64,000 nucleotides of DNA from contig LT827128.1 in the NCBI GenBank assembly GCA_900170005.1, positions 1,488,001 to 1,552,000 of the forward strand. Reading direction: 5' to 3'. Under the pieces are notes generated by a model. It did no database searches. It saw only the letters and a program-made list of their open reading frames with translations, and had not been told where the DNA came from. The position numbers and the translations under genes were made by a program. Of this stretch, positions 35,749-44,433 are shown in pieces (positions within the stretch are counted from its first letter, which is position 1; each line of letters begins with the position of its first letter). This DNA comes from Gordonibacter massiliensis (ex Traore et al. 2017) (lineage in GTDB: Bacteria > Actinomycetota > Coriobacteriia > Coriobacteriales > Eggerthellaceae).

Positions 35749-35967
35749 ATGTTTCGTCGAAAGCCACAGATTGACACCCTGCTCGAAGCCTTTGACGAAA
35801 TCCGCGATGTGCAAATGACGCTCTCGGGAGCGTCCGCACTTACTTTGGCTCTAGCCCAAAGCGACGCGGCCGAACCGGAAGCCATCAGGCTCATATCCTG
35901 CTTGCTGGACTACTGCTCCCTCACCGTCGAAAGCGCCTGCGAGCTCATTTGCAGCGAGCAGCAGTAA
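35749..35967 (+). CDS. Hypothetical 72-residue protein
   Basis: ATG 35749 has AAGGA 6 bp upstream. Sequence begins MFRRKPQID and is helical, mildly acidic, with no Cys pair, membrane segment or known motif (DEIRDVQMTLSGASALTLAL, then LLDYCSLTVESACELI). It is divergent from the XRE gene and shares its palindromic control site, so it may be that regulator's main target. Function unknown. Confidence 0.6.
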   Translation: MFRRKPQIDTLLEAFDEIRDVQMTLSGASALTLALAQSDAAEPEAIRLISCLLDYCSLTVESACELICSEQQ

Positions 35968-36133
35968 AGCTGCCTAGCCCGGTGTATGGCCCCTCAGTAT
36001 CTCGCAGTAAGCGATGTGATCAAATCGAGAGAATCGGCGATTACGGATAACTCGCGATCCTGCTGCTCGCTCCTGCCGGAAAAAAGATCGCACAAATGCG
36101 CCGTTGAGTCCGTTGCGCCAACAGGAGGAACAT

Positions 36134-36312
36134 TCACTCCGATTCAGAAAGCCGCTTGAACCCATATCGAGCATAGAAGGCTGCAGTGGTTTTTTCGACT
36201 AGGTCGACAAGCAAGGCGCGTGTGTCGATCTGCCTAGATGCATTCTGCGAGTACCGCGTCCTCGAGAAGAGAGCGATGCAAGCCCTTTCCCTTGAAACCG
36301 CTTTTCAACGCC
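36134..36312 (-). pseudogene. Remnant of a GNAT acetyltransferase gene
   Basis: The minus strand encodes GFKGKGLHRSLLEDAVLAEC in one frame and then, after a frame change, DTRALLVDLVEKTTAAFYAR and YGFKRLSESE to a stop at 36134. These are the acetyl-CoA loop (GKGLGxxLL) and the C-terminal AAxFYxRYGF of GNAT enzymes, often toxins of DUF1778-GNAT pairs. Frameshifted and lacking its N-terminus, so dead. Confidence 0.65.
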
Positions 36313-36627
36313 GTGCGTCTCTAAAAGCACAGCCGGTATTTGGTTGGGAGTGCTTCAAGGCGTTGTGCATCGGAGCGTCGAATACCCCATGACTTTCAAC
36401 TCTATAAAGACCGCTCGAAGCGAAGATAGAAAGTATTGCCTCGACGTTATACAGTTGCTCTTAGGTTTACAGCAGACTCAATAAATTATTGGCGCAAGCA
36501 CTAAACGCATCCCGTAAAGCTTTTAAAACCGAATGATTCATCCCATCAACTGCACTTACCGCCCATTATAGGACTAAAATGGTTATAGCATCATCCATCA
36601 GAATAGCCATACTACGAATGAGTGACC
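36313..36627. other. Low-GC spacer, no gene seen
   Basis: About 310 bp leading into the nuclease-NTPase gene. AT content rises steadily; no recognised motif. Confidence 0.4.
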
Positions 36628-37695
36628 ATGCTGAACTTCGCCAATCTCAGTTCTTATGAATTTGAACTTGTATGTCGAGATATCGCCCAGCGAAAAGCCA
36701 ATATTAAACTTTCCTGTTACACAGCAGGAAGGGATGGGGGAATTGATGCCAGCGATTGCTTCGAAGGCAACAAGAACAACCATCGGGTCATTGTTCAGGC
36801 CAAGCATTTCGTTCGTAGCAATTTCGCCCATCTTAAGAATGAGGCATCTAAATTCTCAACACAGATTGAGAATTTGCATCCCCATGAGATATATTTCATG
36901 ACATCACTCGGGTTAACCCCAGCAAACATCGCATGTCTACACGACGTTTTAAAGAATTGCGCAAATCACATCGAGGTATTTGGGCAACAGGATATCGATG
37001 ATTTCTTAACTCAGGCTTCAAACAAGGATATCCTACGAAGGCATTTCAAGCTCTGGCTCACATCTACAAATATATTAGAGAGCCAATTAAATCAAAGCAC
37101 ATTCTTCGATTGCGATGAAATTCTTTTTGATATCAGAGAAGGGAAGGATTTTTATATCAAAACGTCCGCCTTTGATGAAGCCAAGGAAAAGCTCGAGGAA
37201 GTTGGCGTCATCATGTTGACAGGCGATCCCGGTGTAGGCAAAAGCACTATATCGAAAATGCTTTTATTGGATTATGCGGAGCAAGGCTACAGAATCATTT
37301 ACTCAACCGACGGCGACACATCTCGCATAAAAAACGCTTTATCTAACGATCCAAATGTAAAAGAAATCGTTCTGCTAGATGATTTTCTCGGGCAGACATA
37401 CTGGAATAGCAGCGAGCAAAAGCCTAGTGAGCTTAAAACACTTGTGAGTCATTTTATTCACAGAAATGGAAAGCGGCTTATTCTAAACACGAGGATCTCG
37501 ATATACAACGAAGTCCGTCGAAAGTCGCAAACATTTGACTCAATTGCAACAAAGTGCGCAGAAGGGCACTATGTCATCGACATGAACAAAACGAGCGACG
37601 TAGAAAAGGCAATGATCCTCTACTCACATCTTGCTAATTCAAAAGTTCCCCAACCTCATCTCAATTCGATTCTTGAAAATGAGAACTATTTTTAA
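36628..37695 (+). CDS. Restriction endonuclease-nSTAND3 NTPase, N-terminal part (ends at in-frame TAA)
   Basis: First 355 residues of a defence-type protein. Residues about 5-130: PD-(D/E)xK nuclease of Mrr type, with D36 and D40 in GRDGGID and Q57-A-K59 in VQAKH. Residues about 165-355: STAND-type P-loop domain, Walker A GDPGVGKST (199-207), Walker B LLDD (D251, D252). A TAA at 37693 ends it, yet the same frame continues with matching sequence to 39012. Codon use is far more AT-rich than the neighbours, indicating transfer. ATG 36628 is favoured over GTG 36622; no good ribosome site. Such fusions are known in phage defence; activity here is doubtful. Confidence 0.75.
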   Translation: MLNFANLSSYEFELVCRDIAQRKANIKLSCYTAGRDGGIDASDCFEGNKNNHRVIVQAKHFVRSNFAHLKNEASKFSTQIENLHPHEIYFMTSLGLTPANIACLHDVLKNCANHIEVFGQQDIDDFLTQASNKDILRRHFKLWLTSTNILESQLNQSTFFDCDEILFDIREGKDFYIKTSAFDEAKEKLEEVGVIMLTGDPGVGKSTISKMLLLDYAEQGYRIIYSTDGDTSRIKNALSNDPNVKEIVLLDDFLGQTYWNSSEQKPSELKTLVSHFIHRNGKRLILNTRISIYNEVRRKSQTFDSIATKCAEGHYVIDMNKTSDVEKAMILYSHLANSKVPQPHLNSILENENYF

Positions 37696-39012
37696 CTCGT
37701 CAAACACGATAATTACAATCCTCGCATCATCCAATTTGCCTGTCGGAAAGCCAACTACGAAAAGATTGAAGCCAGCCGGTTCTTTACATATATCATGCAT
37801 CAATTCGACAATCCGGAAGACGTATGGAAAGATGAGTTTGAGTGCAGACTCCAACAGGAGGATAGGGTACTTATGCACACCCTATACTCTCTCGGCAATA
37901 CGGCTATCTCCGAAGATCTTTTAAAAAGAGCGTTTTTGGCTCGCATCGACAAGATACATGAAATCGACAAAACGACAGATGCATTCAGGAGAGTTACCAA
38001 GCGCCTCACCAATTCGGTGCTAAAAGGCAACGTCCGGCAAAAATGCGTCAGCTATTCAACCTGCAATCCTTCGGTCAACGACTATCTTTCCTACGAAATA
38101 TCCAAAAACCCATTGGAAATGGTAGAGATGACCCAATGTGCTATCTCCGTTGAGCAAATCGAAAGAATCGCCAAGCTCTCTAACGATCAACTATCCAAAG
38201 AAGCAATCATTGAGCGCATGAGAAGAGCTGACTTTTATTCATTAGAATGCAACAATACTTTCCACTCTCGTGAAGAGCGTTTTTTGGATTTGATCGAGGA
38301 ACTTGATGCTTGGGATGTCGACTTCGGTGATAACGGAATCGTTGCGCTCAACCAAATCCTCAATGCAAGTCCTTACGGGCACGACGCTTTCTCTAATTTT
38401 TTGTTCAATCTTTGTCAACATGAGAAAAGCATCGTCTACGGGAACGCAGTACCGACAATCCTGCAGAAAGACAATTACCTTCGCTACGCGAAGACGCTCA
38501 CACCAGATGGTCTTAATTCTTTGCTGCAACTGATCGACGCAAATATTTGCGGCCTTCATGAACGTTTCGCTAGAAAATATCACCTCTCTAAACTTGCTGT
38601 GGAAATTATTGGCAATAAAGTGACGAACGACCTGTATCTCTCATCAATTATCGAAAACGCCGTCTCTACTTGTTGCGATCACGACCAAGAAGGCAATCGA
38701 ACACTTTCCCGGCATGCACGAGCCCGCTGCGTGAAAATGGTCGTTAATGATACCGTTGAAGAAATTCAACAGGATATCGAATCAATACTGCAGGATTGCG
38801 ATAATTTCAAAAATTTGATCTTGATATCAGATTTCAAACTGAAAGACATCGCCACAAGCATACCAATCGACGAGTATGTCGACGAAGAACTTGAGGGAGA
38901 TTCCTCAGCACGGGTCGCACCTCGAGAGAATCGAAGCGAAGCCGAAGAGTTGCAGGAAATTCGGTTGATGTTCAACTCCCTTAAGGCTCAAACCGCAACC
39001 GAAAAGTTATAA
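37696..39012 (+). CDS. nSTAND3 NTPase, C-terminal part after in-frame stop
   Basis: Continuation, in the same frame, of the gene above. Directly after the TAA the translation LVKHDNYNPRIIQFACRK is the segment expected to follow ILENENYF in this family. The rest (about 430 residues) is a helical repeat-like sensor region with an acidic end (EYVDEELEGDSS). An internal ATG at 37795 could start a 405-residue product, but without a clear ribosome site. Together the halves give 794 sense codons plus the stop. Either a nonsense mutation, a sequencing error, or stop read-through. Confidence 0.65.
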   Translation, partial: LVKHDNYNPRIIQFACRKANYEKIEASRFFTYIMHQFDNPEDVWKDEFECRLQQEDRVLMHTLYSLGNTAISEDLLKRAFLARIDKIHEIDKTTDAFRRVTKRLTNSVLKGNVRQKCVSYSTCNPSVNDYLSYEISKNPLEMVEMTQCAISVEQIERIAKLSNDQLSKEAIIERMRRADFYSLECNNTFHSREERFLDLIEELDAWDVDFGDNGIVALNQILNASPYGHDAFSNFLFNLCQHEKSIVYGNAVPTILQKDNYLRYAKTLTPDGLNSLLQLIDANICGLHERFARKYHLSKLAVEIIGNKVTNDLYLSSIIENAVSTCCDHDQEGNRTLSRHARARCVKMVVNDTVEEIQQDIESILQDCDNFKNLILISDFKLKDIATSIPIDEYVDEELEGDSSARVAPRENRSEAEELQEIRLMFNSLKAQTATEKL

Positions 39013-39090
39013 TCCGATAGCCATCTTCGGGGATCCTCATCACTTTCAAAATGAACTTCGAACTCATGCCAAACAGCTTTCCAAAACAGC

Positions 39091-39171
39091 ATGACCGGGT
39101 GCGCAAGCCCTAGAAGGCAAAAAAAGGCGGCCTATGCGCGCGTCGACAGCCACACCTCCGAAAGTCGATAA
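39091..39171 (+). pseudogene. Possible serine recombinase N-terminal scrap
   Basis: A 26-residue frame reads RRQKKAAYARVDSHTSES, very like the start of large serine recombinases (KKVAAYARVSTD). It ends at a stop, and no recombinase domain follows. From 39172 to 39359 I see nothing. Confidence 0.35.
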
Positions 39172-39359
39172 TGCGAAGAAGGCGACCCCGCCCTCAAATT
39201 GACGAAGCGCTTGATATCAGGCATCGAGCGCACGCAGCAGACGTTCATGGTGCTCGCAGAAGGCACGACCTCATTTCAGCTTCAACGATCATCCATACCC
39301 GTGAGCCTACTCACTTCTTCAAGTCGCACATGTATCGGCAACGAACCACCATTCGTTGG

Positions 39360-40874
39360 CTATTTTTTACTCCCGCCGATGTGCATCTCGATAAAAGACA
39401 TCATCTTTTTTTTCTCAGTAGGAGCAAGAAACAGGATCCAAGTAAATATCAAGTACAAAACAGTGACAACAGTAAGCTCAATTAGTACTCCAAGCCAACC
39501 TACGGGAGCGATGATCCAATCAAATGCAAAAGTAAAGCCAACAGTCAAAACAGCAGGAATCGGCCATCTGCCATAAACATCCCTAAAGAAGCGCCCGATC
39601 TGCAAATTCAAAATTGAAGCATAGAGCACATTCATTCCGATGGTTCTCACACAATATGCAATGCAAATTGAAACGCAACCGCCGAGCGCGCCGTATGGCC
39701 CTACGAGAAAAATGCCCGTTCCAATATTCGTTATCGCCATCGCTAAATAAATCAGCGCCTTTTGTTTCATTGCCCCTGCCGCCGTAATGGCAGTATCTCC
39801 CACTATTTCTGGGGACTCAATCATCGAGGGGATAAGTACGAGAATTGTGCATGCATACAACATTGAAAACTCGCCGCCAACCCAACACGCAACAAACAAC
39901 CGCCCGATACCTATAAACCCTACAAAAATTGCCCCGAGGATGAACAGCTGAACACGTCCGACCTTTGTCATTAAGACTTGGAGTTGATTTCCTGCATTTT
40001 CACTGACAAGAGCACGAGACACCCGCGTCATAAACACGTTCCCTAACGCGGCTGCAACTCCATAAAAATTCCCCTCCAATGAAACAACCAGCCCAAAGAG
40101 AGCAATTTCCCAAGAATTAGAGAGCGCGGCGAGAATTGAGGGCATAATTGCAAAAATCATTCTCTGTGAGATAGACACCGCCGTTGTCCAAACAGAAAAA
40201 CTTACGAGTTCTTTCGTAAGCTTACTATTCTGCACGCCAAATCGAACATGTACGTTAGTGCTCCTTTTTATGACCAAGAATTTCAGACAACGAAATACGA
40301 GCACTGTTAGCGCGTTTGTGAACACTAGGGCAAAAACGCCATATCCTAGCAGCAAAAATACAACGATCAACGCAACGTTCGTAATACGTTCTAGTAAATC
40401 AAGGCCCTTCCATGCTACAAATTTTTCTTCTGAGTTTAGAATTCCGTCGAATGAGAGCATCGGAAATGATAAAACGCTATACAAGGCAACGATCATATAG
40501 AGAACTTGGAACTTACGTAGTTCTTCAACGGTGAGGTTTGCATATATTGCCGCAATAAGGAAATACCCGGCCACAAGGACCATAAGAATGACGATGTCAA
40601 TAATAAAATATACGCGATATACAATACCTAGAAATACAGCTGCATCATCCCAATCCCCCTCAACTTTATACTTCGAAAGAAAGCGAGACACTGCAGATCC
40701 CAACCCAAAATCCAGAAGGAACATATTAATTACCGAAATTGCTAAAGTGTATAAACCGTAATCAGAACTGCCGATACACGCAATTAACCAAGGCGTGTAA
40801 AGTAGTCCCGCTAACGCATTAAATACAACGCGCGCATACGAAAGAACGACACCCTTCTTTAGCTGAGATGCCAT
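39360..40874 (-). CDS. Polysaccharide flippase (Wzx-like)
   Basis: 504 residues with about 14 membrane segments, MATE/MOP-superfamily polysaccharide exporter type. N-terminal GVVLSYARVVFNALAGLLYTP and GLYTLAISVINMFLLDFGLG are characteristic of oligosaccharide-unit flippases. It would move lipid-linked repeat units across the membrane. Last gene of the operon; its ATG overlaps the preceding glycosyltransferase stop by 16 bp. Lower GC than housekeeping genes, usual for surface-polysaccharide loci. Confidence 0.9.
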   Translation of the reverse strand: MASQLKKGVVLSYARVVFNALAGLLYTPWLIACIGSSDYGLYTLAISVINMFLLDFGLGSAVSRFLSKYKVEGDWDDAAVFLGIVYRVYFIIDIVILMVLVAGYFLIAAIYANLTVEELRKFQVLYMIVALYSVLSFPMLSFDGILNSEEKFVAWKGLDLLERITNVALIVVFLLLGYGVFALVFTNALTVLVFRCLKFLVIKRSTNVHVRFGVQNSKLTKELVSFSVWTTAVSISQRMIFAIMPSILAALSNSWEIALFGLVVSLEGNFYGVAAALGNVFMTRVSRALVSENAGNQLQVLMTKVGRVQLFILGAIFVGFIGIGRLFVACWVGGEFSMLYACTILVLIPSMIESPEIVGDTAITAAGAMKQKALIYLAMAITNIGTGIFLVGPYGALGGCVSICIAYCVRTIGMNVLYASILNLQIGRFFRDVYGRWPIPAVLTVGFTFAFDWIIAPVGWLGVLIELTVVTVLYLIFTWILFLAPTEKKKMMSFIEMHIGGSKK

Positions 40875-42016
40875 GCTCTCTCGTTCTTTTCACCGCGAGA
40901 AGCAACAAAATCTTCAAGCGCACGTAAATGCTCTTGGACCATGTTTTCAATCGTATAATCGCGACTTTTGTTCAATAGGTATTCAGAATATCGCCTACGA
41001 TCACGCTCTTGCAGAGACAGACATTCTAGTAGTTTTGCCGCAAGGTCATCCGCATCACCAGGTTTTGCGAGAAAACGCATGTAATTTGGTGAAAGAATAT
41101 CCAATGCAGCACCAGCGCCATCGGTAGACACGATCGGAACACCGAAAGAGGCCGCTTCGTTTATCACGAGCCCCCAACACTCTTGACGAGAGGGTAGCAC
41201 GAAGCACGAGCAATCCGAATACGCGCGAATAAGTTCGTTTTGCGGCAAGTACTCCAAAACCCTTACGTTTCTAAGACTAAGTTTCTTAATGTTTTGAACA
41301 AGCAGCTCGGTTCGCTGATGCGTGCCTACAATCAAAAAATCGACCTCGGGTAGTTTCTTGGCGGCACGCAAAAGCACATCCAACCCTTTATATGCAAGGT
41401 ATTGAGCTACGCAAAGAACGGTGCGTTTATGCTGATCTCCTCTGATCTCTTTTGCATTTTTATCGACCTCGTCTTGAGTAAGCGACGTAAAATGATAGCG
41501 CTGAAGCGGCTTATCCACCACCAAAGGAAGTAAATCTTTCCCTGTATGCTCACCAGCTATTACATATCCCGATGCTCGCCCAATCAACCAATTCCGATAC
41601 ATTCTTTTTAGGGTTTTCTTTCCGCCAAAGAACTCTCCATCAATATTGAGCAAATATGCCCTACGGTGAAGAGCGAGGGCCATTTGCGCAAACACGCCAT
41701 TGGTTGAATTGAAGCAGCCAATGATGACTACGTCATATGCTTTATTAAGGACCTCTCGAACGATTCTATGGTCAAACCTCTTCACCTGGTCGATATCGTC
41801 TGCCAATATTATTTCATGATAAGAATGATTACCGACTTTCGAATAGTAATCCCCACCCCGGTTTTTCGTTTCTTTTGCCTCATACAAAACTGTAAGCTCG
41901 GTCTGCCGACCCAGCTGGTCAAAAAATTTTGTACGATAAAATGATGGCGTAGCTGTACAGTACAGTACCTTCACTATTTTTCTCTTCCTAAACGTTTTTC
42001 TAGATTTGCTTTTCAC
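40859..42016 (-). CDS. Glycosyltransferase, GT4-like
   Basis: 385 residues from a GTG at 42016 with GAGGGG 4 bp upstream. The C-terminal Rossmann half contains VLCVAQYLAYKGLDVLLRAA (donor-site entrance) and the acidic pair SRQECWGLVINEAASFG of retaining GT4 enzymes. Adds one sugar of the repeat unit; donor and linkage cannot be told. The N-terminus (VLYCTATPSFYRTKFFDQLG) is typical of GT4 acceptor domains. Confidence 0.9.
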   Translation of the reverse strand: MKSKSRKTFRKRKIVKVLYCTATPSFYRTKFFDQLGRQTELTVLYEAKETKNRGGDYYSKVGNHSYHEIILADDIDQVKRFDHRIVREVLNKAYDVVIIGCFNSTNGVFAQMALALHRRAYLLNIDGEFFGGKKTLKRMYRNWLIGRASGYVIAGEHTGKDLLPLVVDKPLQRYHFTSLTQDEVDKNAKEIRGDQHKRTVLCVAQYLAYKGLDVLLRAAKKLPEVDFLIVGTHQRTELLVQNIKKLSLRNVRVLEYLPQNELIRAYSDCSCFVLPSRQECWGLVINEAASFGVPIVSTDGAGAALDILSPNYMRFLAKPGDADDLAAKLLECLSLQERDRRRYSEYLLNKSRDYTIENMVQEHLRALEDFVASRGEKNERAWHLS

Positions 42017-42038
42017 GAAACCCCTCGCCTCAAAAGGA

Positions 42039-43292
42039 TCAATACGGCTTCAGACCTTGATCGCTCCGCGAAAATGTAAAACCTAGACACAAAGCGAGGT
42101 AGATGGCAAAGGGATTAAAAAAGGCCGACTCTGCAATACTTGAGATCAATAAATAAGAGAAGCAGAGAATCACACCCAGGCGAGCGCCTTTAACTTGATA
42201 GAGATGCTTAAAAATGAACATAAGAGACGCGGCGTATGTTGCCAAACCCAACCATCCGAATTGCCCAAGAACGGTTGGCCAGAAAGTATCGGATAAAAAT
42301 GTTGCATGGCCAGGTGCAAGCCCTTGCACGCCACTCAGCCCATACTGGAAATACAGGGGGGAGTATGTGTCCAAATTCGCCGTAACCGCAGAGCCGTATG
42401 AGGCAAAACCGCCGCCTATGGGAAAAAAATTGCCCGCAATGCTAAAAGCAGTATTTGTGAGTTCTCTTCGCGCATATCCATCCACAGTGAAATATCCTAA
42501 ATACTGGTCATAGCCCAAAAACGCTACGAATACCACTCCAAGGAAAATGTGGAACGCGGAAATTCTTTCATGTTTTCCATACACCAATAGGAAAAAGACA
42601 GCGAGTACAACGAAAGCGATACCCTTTGAACGTAAGGATAGGCAAATAACAGCAAGTATCATTGCCAACCATAAAGCATTTTGCATCCGCTTGTTGCTAA
42701 GGACTACAGCGAGGCCCGCTCCTGTCGCAACAACAGCAGTCGGATGCCCTAGAACAAATTCAAAACTAGCGCGTAGACCATATCGCGAATCATGTCCCAT
42801 CCCAAAGTCAGCAAACAGATTAGCAATCGCGAGAATGAACATTAGGAACGTAAGAAATTTGGCTTCGGCCTCAACCAAAACAAGGATTCTCTCGTTGTTT
42901 CGAAATATGGCACAAGCGGATAGTGCCGCAATTGGAAATTTAATACAGGTAAAAAAATCTATAGCTATAGCACTCAAAGAACCTTGAACGCTCCATCGCA
43001 TGTTTCCAAAAAAGCCAATCGCGCAGGTAAGCACTAGAAACGCGATAGCCAGCTTCATATTCTTACTCATCCCGCGCACATCCCAGTGTGTACCCAAGCC
43101 TTTGACACACGCCGCAAGACACAAAGCTACAGTGGCTATTTCGTCCGCAAGAGTGAAACCAAAAGTATTCTGAATCCACCCTTGAAAAAACAGCGTATTA
43201 AACGCCACTAGCCAAAGAATGTCGGAAAGACGTATTTTAGCCAGAAATTGCATTCTGCTATCTAGATAGTTTTCCCTAGATACTTCCATCAT
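42039..43292 (-). CDS. O-antigen/capsule polymerase-like membrane protein (Wzy-like)
   Basis: 417 residues, about 10-12 membrane segments with a long loop near residues 270-330 (GYARRELTNTAF, GGGFASYGSA, GHATFLSDTFWPTVLGQFGW). The pattern fits O-antigen ligase/polymerase proteins that join repeat units outside the membrane. Two adjacent ATG codons (43292, 43289) lie inside the end of the preceding gene, 17 bp overlap, so translation is coupled to it. Assignment by topology and context rather than motif. Confidence 0.8.
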   Translation of the reverse strand: MMEVSRENYLDSRMQFLAKIRLSDILWLVAFNTLFFQGWIQNTFGFTLADEIATVALCLAACVKGLGTHWDVRGMSKNMKLAIAFLVLTCAIGFFGNMRWSVQGSLSAIAIDFFTCIKFPIAALSACAIFRNNERILVLVEAEAKFLTFLMFILAIANLFADFGMGHDSRYGLRASFEFVLGHPTAVVATGAGLAVVLSNKRMQNALWLAMILAVICLSLRSKGIAFVVLAVFFLLVYGKHERISAFHIFLGVVFVAFLGYDQYLGYFTVDGYARRELTNTAFSIAGNFFPIGGGFASYGSAVTANLDTYSPLYFQYGLSGVQGLAPGHATFLSDTFWPTVLGQFGWLGLATYAASLMFIFKHLYQVKGARLGVILCFSYLLISSIAESAFFNPFAIYLALCLGFTFSRSDQGLKPY

Positions 43293-44433
43293 CCATGAAG
43301 TAACTCACCTCATACCCCCCCCCCGACGGCGTCCATAGGCGAATCTTTACAAGAATGCGCTTCACATCCTGCTTGAAACAGGACTTGGGAAGACAGCGAT
43401 GGATGTTTTTGTTGAAGGGCATGCCCTTTTGCATGCAAAACAAAAATTTATCATGCGACTTCGGCCTCGCATGGGGGCGACGCAATTGCTCATTGTTGGA
43501 GATCGCCCTTCCCTGATCTACCGAGCACAACGTCGCATCTATGCTTCTAAGTAATTCGGCGCCTTTCCCAGTTTGAACCAATATGAGGGAAATTCCATCA
43601 GGCATCTCTTGAGTAAGTTCACTACCCCAAGAATCCCCTAGCGTTATATCAGATACTCGGGCATACTGAGCATAGTAGCAGTGATAGCAATTCTCCGTAT
43701 ATGTGAGACCTTCCAAAAAGGAAGTCATATAGCAATCTGTCACGCCTTCAACGTCAATATTTTTTTCGCCTTCGCGCAATTGAAAACGAGCTTTTTTGCG
43801 AAAAGACACATCCGCCAAACCTTTAAGAGTTAACTGCTTTTGAACAAGAAAGTTTTCTAAAACCGATGAGTCCGGTGTGCCATGGCAAATAAGGTCGATT
43901 GTATACAAATTAATTTCGAGAGACTGGCCAACAATATTTCTCATAGCCGAAACTTGGCAAGGCAGGCCAATAAACAGAACTTTTGTGTTTGATTCGAGCA
44001 ATTTCTCAACCTGACGATACACACCATAGGGGTTGCTTTTTACATATTTCGAACCCTTAAACTGGTCTATTTCATCTGGAGTGCGCGCAAGAGCGAAACC
44101 AAAAATACCGTTCTCGAAAGTACACGAACACACTACACCGCCGAACTCTACAAAAGCTCGCGCGATCGCGGAAGCTAATCCGCCCGAAGAAGAAGACCGT
44201 CTTTCTTCATAGGCGTTCGCCCATCCTTGATACCATGCCGTGGGCATACGCACTGTTGCAGGATGTAATTGTTGGCACACTCGAACACAGCGCTCGCAAT
44301 CGATGCATTCTTGCTGGTTAATTTCAACTGCGTATGCTTTAGCATTTCTCAGGATAGAAATTGCCTTGGTTGGGCATGCTTCTGCACATGCCATGCAACC
44401 TGCGCACATATCATTTTCGCAAATCGTCTGCAT
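43276..44433 (-). CDS. F420 hydrogenase/dehydrogenase beta-subunit-like protein of polysaccharide loci
   Basis: 385 residues. Two [4Fe-4S] motifs at C10-C13-C16-C20 and C43-C46-C49-C53, then the FrhB/FdhB N- and C-domains (SSSGGLASAIARAF, LPCQVSAMRN, DLICHGTPDSS, ITLGDSWG). In capsule clusters such proteins sit beside polysaccharide pyruvyltransferases, as here, and are presumed to modify sugars by redox chemistry; the reaction is not established. ATG 44433 overlaps the pyruvyltransferase stop (TGATG). Its last codons contain a run of ten G (43315-43324); a change of one base would stop translation within a few codons, before the polymerase start. Confidence 0.85.
   Translation of the reverse strand: MQTICENDMCAGCMACAEACPTKAISILRNAKAYAVEINQQECIDCERCVRVCQQLHPATVRMPTAWYQGWANAYEERRSSSSGGLASAIARAFVEFGGVVCSCTFENGIFGFALARTPDEIDQFKGSKYVKSNPYGVYRQVEKLLESNTKVLFIGLPCQVSAMRNIVGQSLEINLYTIDLICHGTPDSSVLENFLVQKQLTLKGLADVSFRKKARFQLREGEKNIDVEGVTDCYMTSFLEGLTYTENCYHCYYAQYARVSDITLGDSWGSELTQEMPDGISLILVQTGKGAELLRSIDATLCSVDQGRAISNNEQLRRPHARPKSHDKFLFCMQKGMPFNKNIHRCLPKSCFKQDVKRILVKIRLWTPSGGGYEVSYFMDDGSI
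43315..43324 (-). repeat. G10 homopolymer in coding sequence
   Basis: Ten G on the minus strand encode Ser-Gly-Gly-Gly near the C-terminus of the FrhB-like gene. Frames with 9 or 11 G meet TGA within 2-3 codons. Confidence 0.8.
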
